NCBI RefSeq assembly: GCF_030269515.1
Contig: NZ_BSTM01000004.1
Coordinates: forward strand, 124,001 to 188,000
Origin: Actinomadura sp. NBRC 104412
GTDB lineage: Bacteria; Actinomycetota; Actinomycetes; Streptosporangiales; Streptosporangiaceae
DNA length: 64,000 nucleotides
Direction of reading: 5' to 3'
Shown here: positions 8,981-16,513 of the stretch, piece by piece
Layout: each line of letters opens with the position of its first letter
Position numbering within the stretch: the stretch's first letter is position 1
Program-made: the position numbers and the translations under genes
The notes under the pieces: model-generated
Seen by the model: only the letters and a program-made list of their open reading frames with translations
What the model was told of the DNA's origin: nothing
The model's database searches: none

Positions 8981-10414
8981 ATGAACAGCAACCCGATGTA
9001 CATGGAGTACGTCGACGACGCCGATGAGGCAGTGGCACCCTCGGCGCGTCGACGCGGCTGGCGCGTCCTTGGCTGGGTGTCCGTCGGACTGTCCGTGGTG
9101 ATGGTGGCGGGGTCGCTCACCGCCTACGGCGTCTACCGCAAGGCGCTGGGCAACATCGCGCACGAGGACGCCAACGCGCTGCTCGGCCCCAACCGCCCGA
9201 AGAAGCTCAACAGCGCGATGAACATCCTGCTGCTGGGATCGGACACCCGGGCCGGCGCCAACGCCAAGTACGGCCGCAGCATGGTGAAGGACCCGCCGCG
9301 CTCGGACACGATGATCCTGCTGCACCTGTCGCCCGGCGGCGGGCAGGCGCTGGGCATCAGCTTCCCGCGCGACCTGATGGTCCCGATCCCGTCCTGCAAG
9401 CTGCCCAACGGCCACCGCACCCAGCCGCAGTCGGTCGGCCAGATCAACTCCTCGTTCACCTACGGCGGCGCGTCCTGCGTGATCAAGACGATCGAGGGCT
9501 TCACCAACATCAAGATCGATCACTTCGTCCAGATCGACTTCAACGGCTTCAAGGCGATCACCAACGCGGTCGGCGGCGTCGAGGTCTGCCTCCCCAAGGC
9601 GGTCAACGACCCGCAGTCGAAGCTGCGGCTCGGCAAGGGCAGGCACACCATCAAGGGCGAGACGGCGCTGGCCTACGTCCGCACCCGCAAGGGCCTGGGT
9701 GACGGTTCCGACACCGACCGCATCAAGCGGCAGCAGAAGTTCATGGGCGCGCTGGCCAACAAGGCGATGAGCGCGGGCGTGCTGTCCAACCCCAACAGGC
9801 TGCTGCAACTGATGAACGCCACCACCAAGTCGCTCACCACCGACAGCGAGCTGACGCCGCAGGTGATGATGCGCATCGCGTCCGGCATGCAGGGCATGAC
9901 CTCGGGCAAGCTGCGGTTCGTCACCGTCCCGTGGGGGGCGTACGCGCCCGACCCCAACCGGGTCGCGCTCCGCCAGCCGGACGCCAACCGGTTCTTCGCG
10001 GCGGTCCGCAACGACAAGACGGTGCCGAGCGACAAGCCCAAGCAGGCCACCACGTCCAAGATCCCGCCGAGCCAGGTACGGGTGCGGGTCTACAACGCCA
10101 GCGGCATCAACGGCCAGGCCAAGCGGGTCGCCGACGACCTGGAGTCACAGGGCTTCCAGGTCACCGTCGGCGGCAACGCCAAGCCGACCGCCACCACCCG
10201 GGTGCTGTACGGTCCGGGCGCGGACCAGCACGCCCTGACCGTCAACGCGCTGCTCCCCAATCCGCCGCAGCCCGCGCCGCGCAAGAGCGGGACACCCGGA
10301 GTCGTCGACCTCGTCGTCGGATCCAACTGGAGCGCCCTGAAGAACAGCCAATCCGGAGGGATCCCCACCCAGGCGGGCGAGGTCAAGGCCACCGACGACA
10401 TCTGCAAGGAATAG
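8981..10414 (+). CDS. LCP-family (LytR-CpsA-Psr) cell-wall glycopolymer ligase with LytR_C domain
   Basis: A 477-residue membrane-anchored enzyme. Residues 1-25 are cytoplasmic, about 26-49 form one transmembrane helix, and the rest is extracytoplasmic. The LCP catalytic domain (about 75-310) has ILLLGSDTRAG, SDTMILLHLSP and GISFPRDLMVPIP, containing the conserved Asp and Arg residues that bind the polyprenyl pyrophosphate. A second Arg cluster lies in TDRIKRQQKF. The C-terminal LytR_C domain begins near QVRVRVYNASGINGQA. LCP proteins attach teichoic or teichuronic-type polymers to peptidoglycan. GGAG lies five bases before the ATG. It opens the forward polymer-modification block. Confidence 0.92.
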   Translation: MNSNPMYMEYVDDADEAVAPSARRRGWRVLGWVSVGLSVVMVAGSLTAYGVYRKALGNIAHEDANALLGPNRPKKLNSAMNILLLGSDTRAGANAKYGRSMVKDPPRSDTMILLHLSPGGGQALGISFPRDLMVPIPSCKLPNGHRTQPQSVGQINSSFTYGGASCVIKTIEGFTNIKIDHFVQIDFNGFKAITNAVGGVEVCLPKAVNDPQSKLRLGKGRHTIKGETALAYVRTRKGLGDGSDTDRIKRQQKFMGALANKAMSAGVLSNPNRLLQLMNATTKSLTTDSELTPQVMMRIASGMQGMTSGKLRFVTVPWGAYAPDPNRVALRQPDANRFFAAVRNDKTVPSDKPKQATTSKIPPSQVRVRVYNASGINGQAKRVADDLESQGFQVTVGGNAKPTATTRVLYGPGADQHALTVNALLPNPPQPAPRKSGTPGVVDLVVGSNWSALKNSQSGGIPTQAGEVKATDDICKE

Positions 10415-10438
10415 CCGACCTCGACAAGGACTCCCAGG

Positions 10439-11593
10439 GTGACGGCATCAGCTCCCCTTCCCACCCACCAGGACTCGCGAACCGCGAAGAACGGCGGCGG
10501 ACCGCCCCGGCGGGCGCCGGAAGAGGAGGTGGCCGCCGCACCGACGCGACCGCGCAAGGAACGCGACCCGTTCTTCGACAACGCCAAGTTCCTCGCGATC
10601 CTGCTGGTGGTGATCGGGCACTCGCTCGCCTACCGGCTCGACGTGCCGATGGCCAGGGGCCTGTACCTGTTCATCTACGCCTTCCACATGCCGCTGTTCA
10701 TCGTGATCACCGGCTACTTCTCGCGGAACTGGACGTTCTCCGGCGGCAAGGCGCGCAAGGTGATCACCAACCTGGGCGTGCCGTACCTGGTCTTCGAGAC
10801 GGCCTACTCGCTGTACGACACGGCGGTCGGCGGCAACGGGCTCAAGATCAGCCTGCTGGACCCGTACTTCCTCACCTGGTTCCTGTGCGCGTTGTTCTTC
10901 TGGCGGCTGTCCACGCCGGTCTGGCAGCAGATCCGGTGGCCGCTGGCGGTGGCGGTGGGGTTCTCGCTGCTGTCGTACATGAGCGATCTGGGCGACACCT
11001 TCGACATCCACCGGGTGATCGGGCTGCTTCCGTTCTACGTGCTGGGGCTGATGCTGCGCCCCGAGCACTTCGAGCTGCTGAAACGGCCCGCCGCGAGGAT
11101 GGTGGGCGCGTGCTCGCTGGCCCTGGGCCTGGGCGTGGCGTACCTGGTCATGCACCGCATGTCGGTGAGCTGGGTCTACTGGAAGCACCCGCACGCGGAG
11201 CTGGGCGTGGACAACCTCACCGGCACGGTGATGCGGCTCGCGATGCTGGTCTGCGGGACGGTCCTGGTGGCCTCGTTCCTGGCGGTCGTGCCCAAGCACC
11301 GCACGTGGTTCACCCATCTCGGCGCGACCACCCTGTACGCCTACCTGCTGCACGGCTTCGTCACCCGGCTGCTGGCGTTCACCGACTGGTGGGACGCGGC
11401 GTGGCTGGACACCGTCCCCGGGCTGATCGTCGTGATCATCGGCGCCGCGGCGGTCGGCACGTTCCTGTGCTCCAGACCGGTCGTCCGTACCATGAGCTGG
11501 GCGCTGGAACCCAAGATGACCTGGGCCTTCACCCCCCTGAGACGGCCCGGGGGAACCGCGGCTCGCCGCCGTGCGAACACGATACGGGGCTGA
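10439..11593 (+). CDS. acyltransferase-3 family membrane protein
   Basis: A 384-residue integral membrane O-acyltransferase of the acyltransferase-3 (OafA/fucose-4-O-acetylase) type with about ten hydrophobic segments. The family histidine lies in LLVVIGHSLAYR near residue 55, after the marker RDPFFDNAKF. The second marker is YAFHMPLFIVITGYFSR. Such proteins acetylate or acylate surface glycans across the membrane. A GTG start follows AAGGA by eight bases, 24 bases after the LCP stop, so the two are probably co-transcribed. It is a clear paralogue of the gene at 13106, sharing both markers. Confidence 0.86.
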   Translation: MTASAPLPTHQDSRTAKNGGGPPRRAPEEEVAAAPTRPRKERDPFFDNAKFLAILLVVIGHSLAYRLDVPMARGLYLFIYAFHMPLFIVITGYFSRNWTFSGGKARKVITNLGVPYLVFETAYSLYDTAVGGNGLKISLLDPYFLTWFLCALFFWRLSTPVWQQIRWPLAVAVGFSLLSYMSDLGDTFDIHRVIGLLPFYVLGLMLRPEHFELLKRPAARMVGACSLALGLGVAYLVMHRMSVSWVYWKHPHAELGVDNLTGTVMRLAMLVCGTVLVASFLAVVPKHRTWFTHLGATTLYAYLLHGFVTRLLAFTDWWDAAWLDTVPGLIVVIIGAAAVGTFLCSRPVVRTMSWALEPKMTWAFTPLRRPGGTAARRRANTIRG

Positions 11594-11707
11594 CCCCCTG
11601 GCGTGACGAGTCGATGACAACCGGGCGAACCCCGTTCGGACAGCCGATACCATCTTGTCCGCTTCTGCGGTCCGGGGGCTCGCTTCGTGACGAAAGGACA
11701 CCACCCC

Positions 11708-12748
11708 ATGGCGAACTTCACGCTCGAGGACGTTCGGCAACGGACGTACAAGGCGCGTGACGCGTGGTGGACGGTCATACTGGTCGATCCGCTGGCCTCC
11801 CGGCTGGTCCGCGTGACCGCCAACCGCACGAGCATCACCCCGAACCAGCTCACCGTCGGGGCCCTGGTGCTCGGCCTGGGCGCCGGTGCCTGCTTCGTGG
11901 TGGCCTCCTGGCCGTTCCTGCTGCTGGGCGCGCTGCTGTACCACCTGTCCTTCACGCTCGACTGCATGGACGGCAAGATCGCCCGGCTGAAGGGCACCGG
12001 CTCGGTCTTCGGCGCCTGGCTGGACTACATCTTCGACCGCGTCCGGGTGCTGGCCTGCGCGATCGCGCTGATGGCCGGGCAGTACGCCGCCACCGGCAAC
12101 GTGGCCTACATCTGGACCGCCGTGGCCGTGGTCTTCCTGGACATGCTCCGCTACATGGACGCCCTGGAGATCTACAAGGTGCGTTCCCAGATGCGGAACA
12201 AGCTGAGGGCGATGCGCGCCGAGGCCGACGCGCTGGAGCAGGCCAGCCGGCGGGCCGAGGACGGTTTCGCGGTCGACATGAACGCCGAGCTGCGCTCGGC
12301 CGAGGACGTGCTGCGGCCCGACCCCGAGGCCGACATGGACGAGCGGGTCGTGGCCGACAACCCCGCCGTCGTCCTGCAGGCCGAGTTCAACAAGCGCTTC
12401 CCCTGGTACGCGCGCATCCGCAACGCGCTGCAGCGCAGCCGGATCCGCCCGCACCTGTTCAGCGGGATCGAGTTCCAGATGGCCGTGTTCATCGTGGCGC
12501 CGGTGCTGGACGCGGCGGTGCCGGGCGCGATCATCCCGGTGACGGTCGTGGCGGGCGCCGGGCTGATGGCCTTCGAGCTGGCGATCATCTACCAGTTCTG
12601 GCTGTCCAGCCGGGACTACAGCCGCACCATGGCCAAGCTGGAGGCCACGGTCGCCGACTTCCGCGGCACGCTGCCGCCCGACGCGCCGGAGGGCGAGCCC
12701 GCGCCGCACGGGGCGCGGGAGGCGGCCGTGGGCGGCAACGGAGCGTGA
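11708..12748 (+). CDS. CDP-alcohol phosphatidyltransferase with a long cytoplasmic insertion
   Basis: A 346-residue integral membrane enzyme. The full catalytic signature D85-x2-D88-G-x2-A-R93-x8-G102-x3-D106-x3-D110 is intact, so it should transfer a phospho-alcohol between CMP and an acceptor. Between the third-fourth and last helices lies a charged insertion (about residues 155-245) rich in Glu, Arg and Ala, not seen in standard phosphatidylglycerol- or phosphatidylinositol-phosphate synthases. An in-frame ATG exists 21 bases upstream, but MANFTLEDV at 11708 is better placed behind GAAAGGA. It lies between two acyltransferases and ahead of the TagF fusion, so it may build a lipid-linked or polymer-linked phospho-polyol. 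Substrate unknown. Confidence 0.82.
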   Translation: MANFTLEDVRQRTYKARDAWWTVILVDPLASRLVRVTANRTSITPNQLTVGALVLGLGAGACFVVASWPFLLLGALLYHLSFTLDCMDGKIARLKGTGSVFGAWLDYIFDRVRVLACAIALMAGQYAATGNVAYIWTAVAVVFLDMLRYMDALEIYKVRSQMRNKLRAMRAEADALEQASRRAEDGFAVDMNAELRSAEDVLRPDPEADMDERVVADNPAVVLQAEFNKRFPWYARIRNALQRSRIRPHLFSGIEFQMAVFIVAPVLDAAVPGAIIPVTVVAGAGLMAFELAIIYQFWLSSRDYSRTMAKLEATVADFRGTLPPDAPEGEPAPHGAREAAVGGNGA

Positions 12749-12850
12749 ACCCGCCGAGCGAAGTGAGACGTACGACATACAAAGGGCATCGCGTGTAACC
12801 CGGACGATATGTGGCCTCTGCACCATGGAGGGGCACGACCGGCGAGCACG

Positions 12851-12884
12851 GAGGGCTCCCGGGGGGACACCCCAGGGGGCCCTC
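12851..12884 (+). terminator. terminator-like hairpin after CDP-alcohol phosphatidyltransferase gene
   Basis: A 10-bp stem (GAGGGCTCCC with GGGGGCCCTC, one G-U pair) closes a 14-base loop. The outer bases GGCGAG (12841-12846) and CTCGCC (12882-12887) can extend or compete with it. GCTTT follows, a short T run. It separates the gene from the promoter ahead of the next acyltransferase. Confidence 0.5.
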
Positions 12885-12991
12885 GCCGCTTTACCGGGCG
12901 GATCGTCAGCCCGCGGCTGATCGTCGGCTCGGCGGCCGGATCTCCGCGTCCGAGGTTGCCTTGATCTCAACCATGCGTCGCGCGCGGTCCG

Positions 12992-13019
12992 TTGCGTACC
13001 CGTACCGAACCACTACACT
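12992..13019 (+). promoter_or_regulatory. sigma-70-like promoter of the second acyltransferase
   Basis: TTGCGT (12992-12997) and TACACT (13014-13019) are separated by 16 bases, a good match to housekeeping actinobacterial promoters. Its position makes the longest ORF start at 12992 unlikely and supports the GTG at 13106. Confidence 0.5.
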
Positions 13020-13105
13020 CCGACACCATCGCACTCACCAGTTCCCCGACCAGCCCACCTCAGGAGGCGGTGGCCCAGCACCACAGTCCAGCCGGAGACA
13101 TCAGA

Positions 13106-14248
13106 GTGACCTTTCCCCGCCAAGGAACGGCTCCGGCCGCTCCCGACGTCCGGACGGCTCCCCCCGGCGACACGGTCGGCCGGCGATCCGAGAACCAACG
13201 CGACCCCTACTTCGACAACGCCAAGTTCGTCGCGGCCCTGCTGGTCGTGGTCGGCCATGTCTGGGCCGAGTTCGACGACGCCGGCGCCGCCGTCGACGCG
13301 GCGTACAAGACGGTGTACGCCTTCCACATGCCGGTGTTCGTGTTCATCACCGGCTACTTCTCCCGTGGCTTCATGCGCTCGCCGGAGAAGTTCCGCACGC
13401 TGCTGCCGACCCTGGTGGTTCCGTACCTGATCTTCATCGTGCCGTACCGGGCGCAGATCGTCCTGCTGCGCGGGGAGCCCTTCGAGATCGCCGAGCTGTT
13501 CATGCCGCACTTCCTGATGTGGTTCCTGGTGGCGCTGGTGTGCTGGCGGCTGAGCGCGCCGCTGTGGGCCCATCTGCGCCATCCCGTCGCGGTGGCGGTG
13601 GTGGTCTCGCTGGGCGCGGGCTTGTGGATCTGGGCCGAGGACGGCACGCTGAGCAGGATGGCCGGTCTGCTGCCGTTCTTCGTGCTCGGCCTGGTGATCG
13701 ACCCGGAGCGGGCGCGCCGGCTGAGGCGCCCGGCCGCACGCCGGCTGGGCGTGGCCGTCCTGGTGGCCGCGCCGATCGCGTTCTTCTCGTGGCAACACGG
13801 CCCGTTCGACCTGCCGTCCATTGACATGCGGCTCCTGTGGTGGGACAGCGGATACCAGGAGATGGGGTATTCCGCGCTCGAAGGCACGGCCGGGCGGGCC
13901 GCCGCACTGCTGACGGCGGCGGTGCTGGGAGCGGCCTTCCTCGCGGCCATGCCTCGCGGGCGCACGTGGTACACCGAAATGGGTACGAGGACGATGTACG
14001 TGTACCTGTTGCACGGTCTGGTGGTGAAGACGTTCGACTACACGGGCGTCTTGGCCTTGCCGGCCGTGCGCACCCCGTTGGGCATCGTGGCCGTCACCCT
14101 TGCCGCGGTGGCCCTCGGTGTCCTGTTGTCGACCCGCCCCGTCCAGACCGCCACCCGATGGGCGGTCGAACCCCGAGCCCGGTGGTTGCTGATGACCGGG
14201 CCCCGGTCCGGCTCCGGCACGCGGCCCCTGACCGGCGCCGGCCAGTAG
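13106..14248 (+). CDS. acyltransferase-3 family membrane protein (paralogue of 10439-11593)
   Basis: A 380-residue multi-pass acyltransferase-3 protein. RDPYFDNAKF and LLVVVGHVWAEF carry the family histidine, and YAFHMPVFVFITGYFSR is the second marker; both are nearly identical to the gene at 10439. About ten hydrophobic segments follow. Possible starts are TTG 12992, GTG 13070 and GTG 13106; I chose 13106 because GGAGA lies seven bases upstream and the promoter overlaps 12992. Two related acyltransferases in one locus suggest two decoration sites on the same polymer, which is inference. It ends 28 bases before the TagF fusion. Confidence 0.84.
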   Translation: MTFPRQGTAPAAPDVRTAPPGDTVGRRSENQRDPYFDNAKFVAALLVVVGHVWAEFDDAGAAVDAAYKTVYAFHMPVFVFITGYFSRGFMRSPEKFRTLLPTLVVPYLIFIVPYRAQIVLLRGEPFEIAELFMPHFLMWFLVALVCWRLSAPLWAHLRHPVAVAVVVSLGAGLWIWAEDGTLSRMAGLLPFFVLGLVIDPERARRLRRPAARRLGVAVLVAAPIAFFSWQHGPFDLPSIDMRLLWWDSGYQEMGYSALEGTAGRAAALLTAAVLGAAFLAAMPRGRTWYTEMGTRTMYVYLLHGLVVKTFDYTGVLALPAVRTPLGIVAVTLAAVALGVLLSTRPVQTATRWAVEPRARWLLMTGPRSGSGTRPLTGAGQ

Positions 14249-14276
14249 TCATGCCCCCGAAACCGATTGGTTCATC

Positions 14277-16493
14277 GTGAGCAGCAACACCAGCGTCTCG
14301 CTCAGCGTCGTCGTGCCCGTGCACAAGGTGCAGGGGTACCTCCGGCAATGCCTTGAGTCGCTCCTCGTTCCGGACGTCCCCAACCTCGAACTCATCGCGG
14401 TCAACGACGCCTCTCCCGACGGCTGCGGGGCGATCCTGGACGAGTTCGCCGGGCGCGACCCCCGCGTCCGGGTCAAGCACCTCACCGAGAACGTGGGCCT
14501 GGGCGAGGCGCGCAACATCGGGCTGGACATGGCCACAGGCGACTACGTGTGGTTCGTCGACAGCGACGACTACGCCACCGACGGCGCCGTGCGCGCCATC
14601 CAGCAGCGGCTGGAGCGGACCCGGCCCGACGTGCTGATGTTCGACTACGCCCGCTCGTACTGGAACGGCCGGCTGCACCGCAACATCGCCAACCACCTGT
14701 TCCGCGAGCCGCCGCCGCCCGAGGTGTTCAGGCCGGAGGAGCGGCAGAGCGTCCTGGAGCTGATGATGACCGCCTGGAACCGCGCGTTCCGGCGGGAGTT
14801 CCTGCTCCAGCACGGGCTGCGATTCAGCAAGGGCTACTACGAGGACATCAACGTCACCTACCCGCTGCTGATGGCCGCCGAGAAGATCAGCATGCTGGAC
14901 CGGGTCTGCGTCATCTACCGGCAGCGCCGCCGCGGCGCGATCACCAAGACCTTCAGCGACAAGCACTTCGACGTGTTCGCCCAGTACGACCGGGTGTTCG
15001 CGTTCATGGACGCGATGGGACCGCGCGCCGATCAGTTCCGGCCCCTCATGTACAACCGGACGATCTGGCATCTGATGGTGATCCTCGACCGGCGCGATCG
15101 GGTGAAACCGTCCCACAGGGAGCGGTTCTTCCGGGAGATGTCGGCGCTGGCCCGCCGTTACAAGCCGGCCGACTACCGGCCGCCGGACGACCCGCTGGTG
15201 GCCAAGAAGCACCGGCTGGTCGAGAAGGGCGACTACGGCGGCTACCGGCGGCTGGTGTTCCGGTTCAAGGTCAGGCGCAAGCTCAGGGTCAAGGCCGGCG
15301 AGTACCGCAGGAAGGCCGCGCGCAGGCTGCGCAGGTCGGTGAAGACGCGGATCAAGTCGCTGTACTACCGGGTGCAGTTGCGGATGCCCATCGACGAGAA
15401 CCTGGCGATGTACGCCGCGTACTGGTACCGCGGGTACTCCTGCAACCCGGCGGCGATCTACGAGGCGGCCAAGGAGCTGGCGCCGGAGGTGCGTGGCGTC
15501 TGGGTGGTCGGCCCGGACGGCCTCGGCAGCCTGCCCGAGGGCGTCGACCACGTCCTGCCCGGAACCCCGCGGTACTACCGGCTGATGGCACGCGCCAAGT
15601 ACTTCGTCAACAACGTCAACTGGCCCAACCGGATCGTCAAGCGGCGCGGCCAGGTGCACCTGATGACCCAGCACGGGACGCCGCTGAAGCGGATGGGCCT
15701 GGACCAGATGGACTTTCCGGTCAGCTCGGCCGACCTGGACGTGGGCGCCCTGATCAAGCGGTCGGACCGGTGGGACTTCCTGCTGTCGTCCAACCCGCTG
15801 TCGACCGAGGCGTGGGACCGCGGGTTCCCGTGCCGCTACCAGATGCTGGAGATCGGCTACCCGCGCAACGACCGGCTGGTGAGGGCCACCGAGGACGAGC
15901 GCGCCCGGCTGCGCGCCGAGCTGGGCCTGCCGGAGGGCAGAATCGCGATCCTCTACGCGCCCACGCACCGCGACTACCAGGCGCGCTACACGCCGATGTT
16001 CGACATCGGCAGGTTCCTGAGCGAAGTGGGTCCCGACTACGTGCTGCTGCTGCGGGCCCATTACTACTACACGCTCAAGGACCTGATCCGGGACATGGCC
16101 TGGCCCGCCGACCAACTGATCGACGTGTCGGGGCATCCGCGCGTCGAGGATCTGGCGATCGCCTCGGACGCGCTGCTGACCGACTACTCCTCGATCATGT
16201 TCGACTACGCGAACCTCGACCGGCCGATCGTGCTGTACGTCAACGACCTGCAGACCTACCAGAACACCCGCGGGCTGAACTTCGACATCACCTCCACCTC
16301 CCCCGGAGTGGTCGCCACCACCGAGGCCGAGCTGATCGACGCGTTCGCCTCCCGGACGGCGTGGAGCGACACCGCGGCCAAGGCGCGCTCGGAGTTCCGG
16401 GCCAGGTTCTGCCCGTGGGACGACGGGCACGCGGCGGAGCGTGCCGTGCGCCGCGTGTTCCTCGGCGAGCAGGTCCCGAACCCGCCACCCTGA
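14277..16493 (+). CDS. bifunctional GT2 glycosyltransferase / CDP-glycerol glycerophosphotransferase (TagF-like)
   Basis: A 738-residue two-domain protein. Residues 1-230 are a GT2 GT-A domain with SVVVPVHKVQGYL, the DASPDG segment and WFVDSDDYATD as DxD motif. A basic linker (about 290-350) follows. Residues 360-735 match the TagB/TagF polyol-phosphate polymerase family, with TQHGTPLKRMG, ILYAPTHRDYQ and ALLTDYSSIMFDYA; the two histidines and the DYSS segment are the family's active-site and substrate-binding markers. It would add a sugar and polymerise or prime glycerol or ribitol phosphate from a CDP-polyol on a lipid carrier at the inner membrane face. It is the last forward gene before a convergent junction. 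Confidence 0.88.
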   Translation: MSSNTSVSLSVVVPVHKVQGYLRQCLESLLVPDVPNLELIAVNDASPDGCGAILDEFAGRDPRVRVKHLTENVGLGEARNIGLDMATGDYVWFVDSDDYATDGAVRAIQQRLERTRPDVLMFDYARSYWNGRLHRNIANHLFREPPPPEVFRPEERQSVLELMMTAWNRAFRREFLLQHGLRFSKGYYEDINVTYPLLMAAEKISMLDRVCVIYRQRRRGAITKTFSDKHFDVFAQYDRVFAFMDAMGPRADQFRPLMYNRTIWHLMVILDRRDRVKPSHRERFFREMSALARRYKPADYRPPDDPLVAKKHRLVEKGDYGGYRRLVFRFKVRRKLRVKAGEYRRKAARRLRRSVKTRIKSLYYRVQLRMPIDENLAMYAAYWYRGYSCNPAAIYEAAKELAPEVRGVWVVGPDGLGSLPEGVDHVLPGTPRYYRLMARAKYFVNNVNWPNRIVKRRGQVHLMTQHGTPLKRMGLDQMDFPVSSADLDVGALIKRSDRWDFLLSSNPLSTEAWDRGFPCRYQMLEIGYPRNDRLVRATEDERARLRAELGLPEGRIAILYAPTHRDYQARYTPMFDIGRFLSEVGPDYVLLLRAHYYYTLKDLIRDMAWPADQLIDVSGHPRVEDLAIASDALLTDYSSIMFDYANLDRPIVLYVNDLQTYQNTRGLNFDITSTSPGVVATTEAELIDAFASRTAWSDTAAKARSEFRARFCPWDDGHAAERAVRRVFLGEQVPNPPP

Positions 16494-16513
16494 GACACAC
16501 GGACGGGCTCAGG
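16489..16513. terminator. inverted repeat containing both convergent stop codons
   Basis: CCTGAG (16489-16494) and CTCAGG (16508-16513) form a stem around 13 bases. Each arm contains the TGA stop of one of the two convergent genes. It is too short to be a strong terminator but could act in both directions. Confidence 0.35.

Larger units (their letters stand above)
12749..13105 (+). other. intergenic region with a terminator-like hairpin and a promoter
   Basis: These 357 bases hold no convincing gene. They contain a hairpin near the upstream stop and a sigma-70-like promoter near the downstream start, both listed separately. An ORF starting with TTG at 12992 begins on top of the promoter and is therefore not used as the gene start. 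Confidence 0.6.

Noticed and set aside
10448..12970. 840-codon reverse ORF across the acyltransferase and CDP-alcohol phosphatidyltransferase genes
   Set aside because: It spans several forward genes with clear motifs, and its translation is low-complexity with no domain.
12992..13105. Extra 38 residues at the start of the second acyltransferase
   Set aside because: The TTG at 12992 coincides with the -35 element of a good promoter; GTG 13106 has a better ribosome site.
14094..16430. 778-codon reverse ORF
   Set aside because: Shadow of the GT2-TagF fusion; the forward gene carries all recognisable motifs.
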